A stretch of 64,000 nt of DNA, from NCBI RefSeq assembly GCF_000701905.1, contig NZ_JNKC01000005.1, forward strand, positions 124,001-188,000. The letters are read 5' to 3'. Shown here piece by piece: positions 1-9,948 of the stretch (position 1 is its first letter; each line of letters begins with the position of its first letter). The position numbers and the translations under genes are program-made. The notes under the pieces are model-generated. The model had not been told where the DNA came from. It did not search any database and was given only the letters and a program-made list of their open reading frames with translations. The stretch comes from Proteiniclasticum ruminis DSM 24773. Its GTDB lineage: Bacteria > Bacillota > Clostridia > Clostridiales > Clostridiaceae.

Positions 1-1812
1 CATCTCATCGAATTTGAAGGAAAAAAAGGGGTCCAATTTACAGTTTGGGCACCGAACGCACAGAATGTGACCCTTGCTGGAGACTTTAACAATTGGGGTT
101 ATGAGGAGATGTTTCCACAAGGCTCCACAGGAATCTGGACCTGTTTTTTAGAAGGTCTGGGAGAGAATGTACTTTATAAATACAGAATCAGAAGACACGA
201 TGGATATGAATTTTTAAAAGCGGATCCCTATGCCTTTTACTCCGAACTTCGACCAAAAACCGCTTCCATCGTAAAAGACCTGGATGGCTTCAAATGGACA
301 GATGGCAACTGGCGCGGCAGAAGCAAAAGAGTGCCCGTCAATGAAAAGCCCATGAATATCTATGAAGTGCACCTGGGATCCTGGAAAAGACATTGGGATG
401 GGACATTCTTTACTATTGAAGAATACACCAAGGAGCTCATTCCCTATGTGAAAGAAATGGGATACACACACATTGAACTGATGCCGCTGATGGAACATCC
501 TTTAGATGATTCTTGGGGCTATCAGATCACTGGATATTACAGCATGACTTCTCGTTATGGTGATCCTAAAGATCTTATGGCTTTTGTAAATGAGTGCCAT
601 AATGAAGGAATCGGCGTCATCATGGATTGGGTTCCTGCTCATTTTTGCAGAGATGCCCATGGACTGCTCCTCTTTGATGGAACTCCTACCTATGAATACC
701 AGGATCCAAACAAAGCGGCCAACAACAGATGGGGAACCACCCATTTTGATTACGGAAAGCCACAGGTCCACAGTTTTCTCATTTCCAATGCTCTCTTCTG
801 GATGGATTTCTTCCACATAGATGGACTCCGTGTAGATGCAGTGTCTGCAATGCTCTATCTCGATTATGACGATGGACCCTGGACACCTAATATATACGGT
901 GGGAACACAAACCTGGAAGGCGTAGACTTTCTCAAAAAGCTCAATACGGTCGTCAAAGAAGAGTATCCCGCTGCACTGATGATCGCCGAAGAAAGCACTG
1001 CTTTTCCACTGATTTCTCATGAAATTGAGAAGGGCGGTCTTGGATTTACTCATAAATGGAATATGGGATGGATGAATGACATCCTCCGATATTTTGAACT
1101 GGATCCATTATACAGAAAGCAGCACCATAACCTGATCACTTTTTCTTTCATGTACGTTTTCAATGAGAATTTTATACTGCCCATGTCCCACGATGAAGTG
1201 GTCCATGGTAAAAACTCTCTGCTGAATAAGATGCCTGGTGATGAAACCATGAAGTTCAGGGGTCTCAGGACTCTAATCACCTATATGATGTGCCACCCTG
1301 GCAAAAAAATCAGTTTCATGGGCAATGAGATTGCTCAGTGGATGGAGTGGAGATTCAGAGAAGGTCTGGAATGGATTGGACTGAAGCATGAAAACCATCG
1401 GAAACATCAGCACTTTGTAAAAGTGCTCAACACAATCTATAAAGACCATAAATCACTTTATGAGATTGACAATTCTTATGATGGCATCGATATTCTGGAT
1501 GCGGACAACAAAGAGGAGAGCTTGTTTACCTTTATCCGAAAAGGGAAGAACACCAGAGATTTTCTTTTGGTCATCTGCAACTTTGTGCCAGTGGAGAGAC
1601 AGGGGGTAAAAGTTGGCGTTCCGTTTGAAGGTCAGTATGAAGAAATACTCAATACAGAGCTGAAAGAATATGGTGGAACTTGGGATTATTCCCAAAATGT
1701 ATATCAGACAAAAGATGAAATGATGAACGGTAAAGACTTCTCCCTAGAGGTAACCATACCTCCATTATCCGTTCTTATCATAAAACCTAAAAGAATAAAG
1801 GGGGCCAAATGA
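1..1812 (+). CDS. glgB: 1,4-alpha-glucan branching enzyme (5'-truncated)
   Basis: Glycogen branching enzyme: it cleaves alpha-1,4 chains and re-attaches them by alpha-1,6 links. The frame is open from base 1, so the true start lies upstream; 603 residues are visible. The N-terminal part is the end of a CBM48 module ([16 protein letters not shown]), followed by the GH13 barrel. Catalytic residues are visible: the nucleophile Asp in GLRVDAV (visible codon 279), the acid/base Glu in IAEES (codon 330) and the transition-state Asp in SHDEVVHGK (codon 398). It opens the cluster glgB-C-D-A-P. Its stop overlaps the glgC start as ATGA, implying translational coupling. Family assignment is secure; only the N-terminus is missing. 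Confidence 0.96.
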   Translation, partial: HLIEFEGKKGVQFTVWAPNAQNVTLAGDFNNWGYEEMFPQGSTGIWTCFLEGLGENVLYKYRIRRHDGYEFLKADPYAFYSELRPKTASIVKDLDGFKWTDGNWRGRSKRVPVNEKPMNIYEVHLGSWKRHWDGTFFTIEEYTKELIPYVKEMGYTHIELMPLMEHPLDDSWGYQITGYYSMTSRYGDPKDLMAFVNECHNEGIGVIMDWVPAHFCRDAHGLLLFDGTPTYEYQDPNKAANNRWGTTHFDYGKPQVHSFLISNALFWMDFFHIDGLRVDAVSAMLYLDYDDGPWTPNIYGGNTNLEGVDFLKKLNTVVKEEYPAALMIAEESTAFPLISHEIEKGGLGFTHKWNMGWMNDILRYFELDPLYRKQHHNLITFSFMYVFNENFILPMSHDEVVHGKNSLLNKMPGDETMKFRGLRTLITYMMCHPGKKISFMGNEIAQWMEWRFREGLEWIGLKHENHRKHQHFVKVLNTIYKDHKSLYEIDNSYDGIDILDADNKEESLFTFIRKGKNTRDFLLVICNFVPVERQGVKVGVPFEGQYEEILNTELKEYGGTWDYSQNVYQTKDEMMNGKDFSLEVTIPPLSVLIIKPKRIKGAK

Positions 1813-2945
1813 TGAAAACAGAAATTCTTGCAATGATTCTTGCAGGGGGGCAAGGTACGAGGCTTGGCAAATTCACCAAAAATATCGCAAAACCAGCAGT
1901 TCCTTTCGGCGGAAAGTACAGAATCATTGATTTCGTTCTTTCCAACTGTGCCAACTCCAACATGAATACCGTTGGTGTACTGACACAGTACCAGCCGTTG
2001 ATCCTTAATACCCATATTGGTATTGGTGCACCATGGGACATGGACCGCGGCACTGGTGGTGTCACCATCCTTCAGCCCTATGCCAGCGCCACAGAAGAAA
2101 AATGGTTCAGAGGAACTGCTCATGCAATCTATCAGAACTTTTCCTATATCGAAGATTATGATCCAGATTTTATTTTGATTCTTTCTGGAGATCATATCTA
2201 TAAAATGAATTATGAAGCGATGCTGGATTACCATAAAGAGAAAGAAGCTGCACTCACCATCGCTGTCCTTGAAGTTCCTTGGGATGAAGCATCAAGATTC
2301 GGTATTATGAATACGGACAGCGAACTCAAAATCGTTGAATTTGAGGAAAAACCTGCAAATCCAAAATCAAACTTAGCCTCTATGGGAATTTATATTTTTA
2401 ACTGGAAGATGCTGAAAAAGTATATGAATGAAAGCATCAACGCAGGAAAGAACATGGATGACTTCGGAAAAAATGTAATACCAGAATTTCTGGATGCAAA
2501 TGAAAGGGTATATGCATATCCCTTCAAAGGATACTGGAAAGATGTAGGTACTCTTGATTCTCTATGGGAAGCGAATATGGATCTTTTGGATCAGGACTCA
2601 ACCCTACAGCTCAACGACAGGTCCTGGAAAATCTACTCCAAAAATCCATCCATGCCTCCACAATACCTGTCCAAAACTGCAGATGTGAAGGATTCCCTTG
2701 TGGTGGAAGGATGCATTGTCCATGGAAAAATCAGAAAATCCATTCTGTCACCAAAGGTTATCGTGGGCGAAGGGACAGAAATCTATGACTCCGTCATCAT
2801 GGAGGATGTCAAGATTGGAAAGAATTGTGTCATCAGGAAGGCCATGATTGGCTCCCATGCAGTGATTCCAGACAACTCTGTCATCGACGAAAAAGGTGAA
2901 ATCGCCGTTGTGGGCGAACACGAAATCTTCAAGGGAGGGAACTAA
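1809..2945 (+). CDS. glgC: Glucose-1-phosphate adenylyltransferase, catalytic subunit
   Basis: Makes ADP-glucose from glucose-1-phosphate and ATP, the committed step of bacterial glycogen synthesis. The 378-residue protein has the nucleotidyltransferase signature LAGGQGTRL near residue 11, then [24 protein letters not shown] and [10 protein letters not shown], and a C-terminal left-handed beta-helix of hexapeptide repeats. The intact GGxGxRL motif separates this catalytic subunit from the GlgD-type partner encoded next. The start ATG overlaps the glgB stop by 4 bases and is preceded by AAAGGGGG at about 1797-1804. The ATG at 1812 is a possible alternative start. Family enzymes are usually allosterically controlled by glycolytic intermediates; that is not visible in the sequence. 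Confidence 0.97.
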   Translation: MMKTEILAMILAGGQGTRLGKFTKNIAKPAVPFGGKYRIIDFVLSNCANSNMNTVGVLTQYQPLILNTHIGIGAPWDMDRGTGGVTILQPYASATEEKWFRGTAHAIYQNFSYIEDYDPDFILILSGDHIYKMNYEAMLDYHKEKEAALTIAVLEVPWDEASRFGIMNTDSELKIVEFEEKPANPKSNLASMGIYIFNWKMLKKYMNESINAGKNMDDFGKNVIPEFLDANERVYAYPFKGYWKDVGTLDSLWEANMDLLDQDSTLQLNDRSWKIYSKNPSMPPQYLSKTADVKDSLVVEGCIVHGKIRKSILSPKVIVGEGTEIYDSVIMEDVKIGKNCVIRKAMIGSHAVIPDNSVIDEKGEIAVVGEHEIFKGGN

Positions 2946-2946
2946 T

Positions 2947-4083
2947 ATGCCAAGAAATAAATTATTCGGGGTTGTAAACCTCACAGAAAATGATTATTAC
3001 ATGAAGCAGCTCACCATCAACAGACCATTGGCATCTGTTCCATATCTTGGAAGATACAGACTCATTGACTTCACCTTATCGAATCTGGTGAATGCGGGTA
3101 TCGATACCGTTGGTATTTTTTTAAATGATAAATACCGTTCCTTAATGGATCATATCGGTAATGGAAAAGAGTGGAACCTAGACCGCAAAAAAGGAGGTGT
3201 ATTCTACTTCTCTCCTTATTCTACGCCTGACATCCACAGCTCCTTAAGAGGAGACTTATCCACCTATTTTTCAAACATTGATTATTTGACAGAAGCCTCC
3301 GCGGATTATGCGGTCATCATGGGAACGTCCATGGTATGCAATATTGATTTAAAGGAAGTCTTTAAAAATCACCTGAGCACCAAAGCCGATATCACTGTTG
3401 TCTATAAGAATATTGCCGAGGACGATTTGGGCTTTGAAAGATGCAATACTGTAACGACCAATGAATACGGCTCGGTCACTGCTTTCGGGAAAAACATCAG
3501 ACGACCTGATATGCTGTCCGAAAGGAAAAAAGTTTCTATGGAGATCTTTATCGTGAAAAAAGAACTTCTTGTAGATATGATCACTGATGCGGTGACCACA
3601 GGAGAAAATGTCTATCTTACAGAAGTACTGCACGATGCAGTGACCAAATATAAGGTTCGTGGCTATGAGTTCAAAGGATATCTGAAAAACATCGGATCCA
3701 TTGAGAACTACTTTGAAGCAAGCATGGATATGCTGGATGAAGATCATATCGAAGAGGTTTTCTTTGGAGAGAATAAAATCAAAACCAAAGTAAAAGATGA
3801 AACGCCCACCTACTATGCTCCAGAAAGCAAGGTAGAGAACTCTCTCATCGCCAATGGATGTAAGATTGAGGGCACTGTTATCAATTCCATTATCTTCAGA
3901 AGAGTCCATATAGCCAAAGGCAGTGTTGTGAAGGACTCTATCATTATGCAAAACTCTGAGGTAAGAGAAAACTGCAGTTTGGAAAATGTCATTACGGACA
4001 AGCAGGTCATCTTAACCAGTGAAACTGAACTGAAGGGAAGTCCAAAGAATCCACTTGTGGTCAGCAAGGGCTCCGTTCTATAG
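2947..4083 (+). CDS. glgD: Glucose-1-phosphate adenylyltransferase regulatory subunit GlgD
   Basis: Non-catalytic or weakly catalytic partner of GlgC in Firmicutes, forming a heteromeric ADP-glucose pyrophosphorylase. The 378-residue protein has the same architecture as GlgC (YLGRYRLIDFTLSNL, C-terminal beta-helix). The region that should carry GGxGxRL reads LFGVVNLTENDYYMKQL, so the phosphate-binding loop is missing. I chose the ATG at 2947 (protein MPRNKLFGV), which follows GGGAGGG at 2934-2940 and lies one base after the glgC stop. A longer in-frame extension into glgC exists but has no ribosome binding site. It lies between glgC and glgA, as is typical for clostridial glg clusters. Confidence 0.95.
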   Translation: MPRNKLFGVVNLTENDYYMKQLTINRPLASVPYLGRYRLIDFTLSNLVNAGIDTVGIFLNDKYRSLMDHIGNGKEWNLDRKKGGVFYFSPYSTPDIHSSLRGDLSTYFSNIDYLTEASADYAVIMGTSMVCNIDLKEVFKNHLSTKADITVVYKNIAEDDLGFERCNTVTTNEYGSVTAFGKNIRRPDMLSERKKVSMEIFIVKKELLVDMITDAVTTGENVYLTEVLHDAVTKYKVRGYEFKGYLKNIGSIENYFEASMDMLDEDHIEEVFFGENKIKTKVKDETPTYYAPESKVENSLIANGCKIEGTVINSIIFRRVHIAKGSVVKDSIIMQNSEVRENCSLENVITDKQVILTSETELKGSPKNPLVVSKGSVL

Positions 4084-4092
4084 GAGGAAAAC

Positions 4093-5526
4093 ATGAAAAT
4101 TTTATTTGCGACTTCAGAATGTTATCCCTTTTTAAAAACAGGAGGACTGGCTGATGTTGCCTATGCACTTCCAAAAGAACTGGTGAAAATGGGAGAAGAC
4201 TGCAGAGTCATTATGCCCAACTATGGAACCATCAAGAAAGAGTTCTCAGATAAGATGGAGCATCTTTTTGAAACCACCGTCCGTGTTGGATGGAGAGAAC
4301 AGTACCTCGGTGTAAAATATCTGAAATACGAAGGAATTGAGTACTACTTCCTGGACAACATGTACTACTTTCATCGGGAGACTCCCTATGGTTACTTCGA
4401 CGATGGGGAAAGATTCTCCTTTTTCTCACAAGCAATTTTGGAAATATTGACCAGAATTGATTTCGTTCCGGATGTTCTACATGCCAATGACTGGCATACG
4501 GCTGTCATTCCGGTGCTGCTTCGTACGAAATACCGATGGGAGAAAGCATTTGAGAAAGTGAAGACCGTTCTGACCATCCATAATCTAAGATTTCAGGGCG
4601 TATATCCTCCAGATGTACTTGGAAATCTCCTTGGTCTTGGGAACGAACTTCTTCAAGATTTCTGTTTCGAGTATTATGGGAATGTCAATTATCTAAAAGG
4701 CGGCATCAACTATGCGGATCTTGTAACCACCGTGAGCCCCACTTATGCTGATGAGATTAAGACGGAGTATTTTGGAGAGGGCCTTCATGGTGTTATGCAG
4801 AAAGTGTCTTATAAGCTGAAAGGCATTCTCAACGGAATTGATTATGATATCAATGATCCGTCCAATGATCCCAACATTCCTCATGGATTCACCTCTGCTG
4901 AGCTGCAAGGAAAGATCCAGAACAAACTGGACCTTCAAAAGGAACTGGGATTAGAAGTTCGGGAAGATGTGCCCCTGTTTGGAATCATCTCCAGGCTCAC
5001 TGACCAGAAGGGATTTGATCTCATTGCAGAGCGGATAGAAGAACTCCTTCAGAATGATCTCCAGCTCGTTGTGCTTGGAACAGGAGAAAGGCGTTATGAG
5101 GATATGTTCCGCTACTTCAGTTTCAAGTATCCTCATAAAGTGTCTGCAAATATTACCTATAATGGTACGCTAGCTCAAAAAATCTATGCGGCTACAGATT
5201 TTTTTCTGATGCCATCGCAGTTTGAACCCTGTGGTCTCTCACAGCTTATGGCACTGCGCTACGGCAGTGTGCCTATCGTCAGAGAGACTGGCGGTCTAAA
5301 AGATACTGTAATACCTTACAATAAATTTACCGGTGAGGGAATCGGTTTTACCTTTTCAAACTATGACAGTTATGATATGCTACAAGCTGTATATCGTGCT
5401 TTAGAAGCGTATCAGGACAAGAACAGTTTCAATGACATCATCACACAAGGGATGGGTATGGATTACAGCTGGACATCCTCTGCGCTACTATACAGACAGC
5501 TGTTTGAGGACATTCTGAAACAATAA
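4093..5526 (+). CDS. glgA: Glycogen synthase (ADP-glucose dependent)
   Basis: Transfers glucose from ADP-glucose to the non-reducing end of glucan chains (GT5 family, GT-B fold). The 477-residue length is normal for bacterial GlgA. The N-terminal KTGGLADVAYALPKEL motif near residue 15 binds ADP-glucose. The C-terminal Rossmann domain carries QFEPCGLSQLMALRYG followed by RETGGLKDTV, the retaining-glycosyltransferase region. AGGAGG at 4082-4087 precedes the ATG. It lies 9 bases after glgD and 13 before glgP, clearly within one operon. Confidence 0.97.
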   Translation: MKILFATSECYPFLKTGGLADVAYALPKELVKMGEDCRVIMPNYGTIKKEFSDKMEHLFETTVRVGWREQYLGVKYLKYEGIEYYFLDNMYYFHRETPYGYFDDGERFSFFSQAILEILTRIDFVPDVLHANDWHTAVIPVLLRTKYRWEKAFEKVKTVLTIHNLRFQGVYPPDVLGNLLGLGNELLQDFCFEYYGNVNYLKGGINYADLVTTVSPTYADEIKTEYFGEGLHGVMQKVSYKLKGILNGIDYDINDPSNDPNIPHGFTSAELQGKIQNKLDLQKELGLEVREDVPLFGIISRLTDQKGFDLIAERIEELLQNDLQLVVLGTGERRYEDMFRYFSFKYPHKVSANITYNGTLAQKIYAATDFFLMPSQFEPCGLSQLMALRYGSVPIVRETGGLKDTVIPYNKFTGEGIGFTFSNYDSYDMLQAVYRALEAYQDKNSFNDIITQGMGMDYSWTSSALLYRQLFEDILKQ

Positions 5527-5539
5527 AAGGAGTAACCGA

Positions 5540-7963
5540 ATGATTATTACAAAAGAACAGTTCAAAAAGGACTTTGAGAAGAAAATGCTGAAACTTTATG
5601 CTCAGGAAGTGGAGAATGCGACGATTCAGATGCAGTACTTCACCCTTGGGTATCTGATTAAAGAATATATTTCAGAAGGGTGGGCAAAAACCACCACAAG
5701 ATATACAAAATACGGAGAGAAGCAAGTATACTATTTTTCAATAGAGTTTCTTCTGGGAAGACTTCTGGCAAGCAACCTTCTGAATCTGGGCATCCGGAAC
5801 ACAGTGCAGGAAGCACTGAATGAGATGGGCTTGAATTTGAAATCCATAGAAGATGTAGAAGTGGATCCTGGTCTTGGAAATGGTGGCCTTGGCAGGCTTG
5901 CCGCTTGTTTTATGGACTCCATGGCATCTTCAGGTATCCCTGGAAACGGAAACGGAATCCGATATAAGTACGGATTGTTCCAGCAGAAAATCGTAGATGG
6001 ATATCAGGTGGAGCTTCCTGAAAACTGGTTGAGAGATGACAATGTATGGGAAATCCGTAAGTCCGATAAGGCTGTGAAAGTCCGCTTTTATGGTGATGCA
6101 TGGATGAAACCAACGGATGACGGGAAACTGGTGCCCATCCATACAGATTATCAGGAAGTGCTGGCTGTACCCTATGACACCGCCCTGGTCGGCTATGAGA
6201 ACAAAACAGTAAACACATTAAGACTCTGGAATGCCGAAGTGCCGAACTATGCAGATGAGCCAAAAGGGGAGCTGAATTTCCATAAAGTGCTTCTAAATAA
6301 GCGGGAAATTGAAAGCATCTCTGAGGTTCTATATCCGGATGATTCCAACCACGAGGGCCGAGTCTTAAGACTGAAGCAGGAGTATTTCTTTGTTTCTGCA
6401 GGTCTTCAGAGCATTGTAACCCAGCATAAGGAAGCAGGAAGACCTTTGGCCGAACTGCATAACTCTGTTGCTGTACACATCAATGACACACATCCTGCCG
6501 TAGCCATCCCGGAGCTTATGAGAATCCTTATGGATGAAGAGGGTATGGAATGGAATGAAGCGTGGCATGTTACACAAAACACCATGAGCTATACCAACCA
6601 TACCATCATGAGCGAAGCACTGGAAAAATGGCCTGTGGAACTCTTTAAGGATCTTCTGCCTAGAATCTACCTCATCATCGAAGAAATCGACCGTAGATTC
6701 AGAGAAATCCTTACCGCCAAATTTGGCGAACAACAGGATCAAGTGGAAAAGATGGCCATCATATCCGGCGGATTTGTAAAAATGGCACACCTGTGTATCC
6801 ATGGAACCCACAGCATCAATGGTGTTGCAAAGCTCCATACAGAGCTTTTGAAAAGCCAGGAACTGAAAGACTTCTATATGCTGTACCCTTATAAGTTCAA
6901 TAACAAAACCAATGGCATTACCCACAGACGATGGCTGATGCTTGCTAACCCTGAACTTTCTACCCTCCTGGATGATACCATTGGTACATCTTGGCGTAGA
7001 AATCCCCAGGATCTCAAGCTTTTCAAAAAATACAAGAGAGATCCGGAAGCTCAGAGAAAAGTAGAAACCATCAAACAGCACAACAAGGAGAAACTTGCAG
7101 AGTATATCAAGGAGAAAAATGACATCATTGTGGATCCGAATTCCATATTTGATGTGCACGTGAAGAGACTCCACGCTTATAAGAGACAGCTTCTGAACGC
7201 ACTCCATATACTGCATCAGTATCATGAAATACTGGAAAATCCAAATTTCGATATGGTGCCAAAAACTTATATTTTTGCTGCTAAGGCGGCTCCAGGGTAC
7301 TACTACGCCAAGGAAGTCATTAAATTCATCAATGCTTTGGCACAGCAGATCAACAATGATCCTAGAGTCAAAGGACTGATCAAAGTGGTTTTCCTTGAAA
7401 ACTATGGAGTGACCTTGGCTGAAAAAATCATTCCTGCATCTGAAGTATCCGAGCAGATCTCCACAACCACCAAGGAAGCATCTGGTACCAGCAACATGAA
7501 ATTCATGATGAACGGTGCAATCACTCTTGCTACCTTAGATGGAGCCAACGTTGAAATTCTGGAAGAAGTAGGGGATCCCAATATTGTCATCTTCGGTATG
7601 ACTGAAAAGGAAATTCTGAGCTACTACAGAAACGGCGGGTACAGATCCAGAGAAATTTACGAATCAGATATCCGCGTTAAGCGGGTTCTGGACAGCCTTG
7701 TAAATGGACATATCAAAGGAATCCCTGTGGAAGGGGTCGACATTTTCAAGAGCCTCATCGACTATAATGATGAATTCTTTGTTCTGAAAGATTTTGATTC
7801 CTATGTGGATGCCCAGAAGAAAATTGATTCCTTGTATCAGGACAGATTTACCTGGAACAAGATGTCCATTGAGAACATCTCCTCATCAGGTGTGTTTTCT
7901 GCAGATGTTACTGTGATGCAGTATGCTTCAGGAATCTGGGACACCAGAATCATTGAGAGATAA
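5540..7963 (+). CDS. glgP: Glycogen phosphorylase
   Basis: Releases glucose-1-phosphate from glycogen by phosphorolysis, using pyridoxal phosphate. The 807-residue length fits the GT35 family. Signatures are VDPGLGNGGLGRLAACFMDS near residue 107, VHINDTHPAVAIPELMR, and the PLP site EASGTSNMKFMMNG, whose lysine forms the Schiff base. It is the last gene of the glg run, with ribosome binding site AAAGGAGT 13 bases upstream. Encoding phosphorylase with the synthesis genes means store and release are co-expressed, so flux control is probably post-translational. A 10-bp perfect hairpin follows 18 bases after the stop. Confidence 0.97.
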   Translation: MIITKEQFKKDFEKKMLKLYAQEVENATIQMQYFTLGYLIKEYISEGWAKTTTRYTKYGEKQVYYFSIEFLLGRLLASNLLNLGIRNTVQEALNEMGLNLKSIEDVEVDPGLGNGGLGRLAACFMDSMASSGIPGNGNGIRYKYGLFQQKIVDGYQVELPENWLRDDNVWEIRKSDKAVKVRFYGDAWMKPTDDGKLVPIHTDYQEVLAVPYDTALVGYENKTVNTLRLWNAEVPNYADEPKGELNFHKVLLNKREIESISEVLYPDDSNHEGRVLRLKQEYFFVSAGLQSIVTQHKEAGRPLAELHNSVAVHINDTHPAVAIPELMRILMDEEGMEWNEAWHVTQNTMSYTNHTIMSEALEKWPVELFKDLLPRIYLIIEEIDRRFREILTAKFGEQQDQVEKMAIISGGFVKMAHLCIHGTHSINGVAKLHTELLKSQELKDFYMLYPYKFNNKTNGITHRRWLMLANPELSTLLDDTIGTSWRRNPQDLKLFKKYKRDPEAQRKVETIKQHNKEKLAEYIKEKNDIIVDPNSIFDVHVKRLHAYKRQLLNALHILHQYHEILENPNFDMVPKTYIFAAKAAPGYYYAKEVIKFINALAQQINNDPRVKGLIKVVFLENYGVTLAEKIIPASEVSEQISTTTKEASGTSNMKFMMNGAITLATLDGANVEILEEVGDPNIVIFGMTEKEILSYYRNGGYRSREIYESDIRVKRVLDSLVNGHIKGIPVEGVDIFKSLIDYNDEFFVLKDFDSYVDAQKKIDSLYQDRFTWNKMSIENISSSGVFSADVTVMQYASGIWDTRIIER

Positions 7964-7981
7964 GATCGGATGATATAAATT

Positions 7982-8007
7982 GAAGTCCTGGAGAAATCCA
8001 GGACTTC
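7982..8007 (+). terminator. Hairpin after glgP (weak terminator or processing site)
   Basis: GAAGTCCTGG and CCAGGACTTC form a perfect 10-bp stem with a 6-base loop. No U-run follows (the next bases are TGTATATAT), so it may only partly terminate, or mark the 3' end of the glg message ahead of the amylase gene. Confidence 0.55.
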
Positions 8008-8062
8008 TGTATATATCAGCTAAAACGAGATAAGGGGAAAGAGACATACAGTCTCAGAAAAA

Positions 8063-9892
8063 ATGATGAAATACCGTGAGATTCACATCCATTACAATTC
8101 ATTTCAGATTCAGCACAAAAAACCTTTTGGCGCTGTGCTGAAAGATCAGGAAATCCATTTTTCACTCACTGTGGAGTACGCCATGAATCCAGAAGTGACT
8201 TTTGTTGTTTCTAAGGAAGGGCAGGGTGAGCAGTATATAAAAATGTCCTCTCTACAGGAAAGCAGTTTCACCACATCCTATTCTTCATCTGAATATGGCC
8301 TGTGCTTCTATTTCTTTATGCTGAACTATGACGACCATGGCATGCGCAGAACTGTTTACTTGGGTGCACCCAGTCAGGGAATCGGCGGCGAAATTGTCGC
8401 CCGTGACAACCGATGGGAATTGACACCTTATCAGATCACGGTACACAACTATCAGGAAAGTACTCCTGCTTGGTATAAGAATGCCGTTTTCTATCAGATT
8501 TTTGTGGACAGATTCTTTAATGGGGAGGAACACGGAAAAGTACTCTCTCCAAAAAAGAACTCTTTTCTTTATGCCACCTGGGATGACAGCCCCATGTACA
8601 TCAAAGACCATCAGGGAAATATTCTTCGGTGGGATTTCTTTGGGGGAAATCTCAAAGGTGTCCTCCAAAAACTGGATTATCTTGAGTCCCTTGGGATTGG
8701 TGGAATATATCTTAATCCTATATTCAAGGCAAGAAGCAATCACAAATACGATACTGGTGATTATATGGAAATTGATGAGATGTTTGGTGATGAAGAGTCC
8801 TTTAAAACACTCCTTCAGGAAGCAAAGAAAAGAGGAATCCGTATTGTTCTGGATGGTGTCTTCAACCATGTGGGGGCAGACTCCAAATACTTCAATGCTT
8901 TTGGCACCTATGATTCTGTAGGTGCAGCACAAAGTACAGAATCTCCTTATTACTCTTGGTTCAATTTTTTCCAGTATCCTCATGATTATGAAAGCTGGTG
9001 GGGTGTCAAAGACCTGCCTAATGTGAACGAGAACGAAGACAGTTACAAAAACTTTATTGTCGGTAAGGATGGCGTCATCGAGAAATGGTCCCGTATGGGA
9101 ATTGGCGGATGGAGATTGGACGTTGCCGATGAGATGCCTGATGAGTTTATCGAAGAAATCAGAAAAACCATGGATACCGTAAGTGAGGACCAGGTTCTCC
9201 TTGGAGAAGTATGGGAAGATGCATCCAATAAGATTGCCTATGGCAAAAGAAGGCGGTATCTTTTAGGAAAGGAACTTCATGGAACCATGAACTATCCTTT
9301 CAAGGATGGTGTCATAGCCTATCTCAAAGGCCATATGCGGGCAAAAGATCTTTATATGAGGTTTATGTCTCTTAAAGAAAACTATCCTCCTGAAGCCCTT
9401 TATTCCGCTTTAAACAACTTGGGTACTCATGATACCCGCAGAATACTGACAGAGCTCAAAGATGTTCGAAAGCTCCAGGTCGCCGTAGGGATGCTGCTGA
9501 CATTCCCTGGTGTTCCTTGCATCTATTATGGGGATGAGGCTGGAATGGAAGGGGAGTCGGATCCTTTTAACCGTGGGCCTTATCCTTGGGGGAAAGAATC
9601 TCCCGACACCTTTGCCATCTACCAGTCCATGATTCAGCTCAGAAAGAAACACGAAACACTTACTTCAGGAGAGTTCATCCCATTCTACCAAGAAGAAATG
9701 TTTGGTTACCTTCGAAAAACAGAAGATGAGTGCCATCTGATTCTCGTGAACTCGAAACCAGAAAAAATCCGAACGGTACTGGCAGATGTCATCGGCCTTG
9801 AAAATATGAGCTGTGATATCTCAGCTCAGTTCGGTGAGGTGCATCATCTGGAGCCTTATAGCTTTACACACAAATATATCTCCCTAAAATGA
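8063..9892 (+). CDS. GH13 alpha-amylase/neopullulanase-type hydrolase, cytoplasmic
   Basis: Glycoside hydrolase of family 13 acting on alpha-glucans or maltodextrins. The 609-residue protein has an N-terminal beta-sandwich of about 125 residues and then a (beta/alpha)8 barrel. The region signatures are DGVFNHVG, WRLDVADEM with nucleophile Asp353, GEVWED with acid/base Glu382, and GTHDTRR with Asp457. The overall plan resembles neopullulanase/cyclomaltodextrinase enzymes. There is no signal peptide, so it probably acts inside the cell on debranched glycogen or imported maltodextrin, matching the glg genes just upstream. The start is the first ATG in frame; the nearest purine-rich stretch (AAGGGGAAA, 8032-8040) is rather far, so expression may be modest. 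Exact substrate cannot be read from sequence. Confidence 0.88.
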   Translation: MMKYREIHIHYNSFQIQHKKPFGAVLKDQEIHFSLTVEYAMNPEVTFVVSKEGQGEQYIKMSSLQESSFTTSYSSSEYGLCFYFFMLNYDDHGMRRTVYLGAPSQGIGGEIVARDNRWELTPYQITVHNYQESTPAWYKNAVFYQIFVDRFFNGEEHGKVLSPKKNSFLYATWDDSPMYIKDHQGNILRWDFFGGNLKGVLQKLDYLESLGIGGIYLNPIFKARSNHKYDTGDYMEIDEMFGDEESFKTLLQEAKKRGIRIVLDGVFNHVGADSKYFNAFGTYDSVGAAQSTESPYYSWFNFFQYPHDYESWWGVKDLPNVNENEDSYKNFIVGKDGVIEKWSRMGIGGWRLDVADEMPDEFIEEIRKTMDTVSEDQVLLGEVWEDASNKIAYGKRRRYLLGKELHGTMNYPFKDGVIAYLKGHMRAKDLYMRFMSLKENYPPEALYSALNNLGTHDTRRILTELKDVRKLQVAVGMLLTFPGVPCIYYGDEAGMEGESDPFNRGPYPWGKESPDTFAIYQSMIQLRKKHETLTSGEFIPFYQEEMFGYLRKTEDECHLILVNSKPEKIRTVLADVIGLENMSCDISAQFGEVHHLEPYSFTHKYISLK

Positions 9893-9899
9893 GCAGTTA

Positions 9900-9948
9900 A
9901 AAACCTCCAGATTACGATGATTTATCATCTCAATCTGGAGGTTTTTTT
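9900..9948. terminator. Bidirectional terminator between GH13 gene and carboxypeptidase gene
   Basis: AAACCTCCAGATT (9901-9913) pairs with AATCTGGAGGTTT (9932-9944), followed by a T-run to 9948 on the + strand. On the - strand the same stem lies just past the stop of the D,D-carboxypeptidase gene, so it can serve both convergent transcripts. Confidence 0.85.

Noticed and set aside
6365-7225. Open frame of about 286 codons on the - strand within glgP
   Set aside because: Overlaps a conserved enzyme throughout; no family features.
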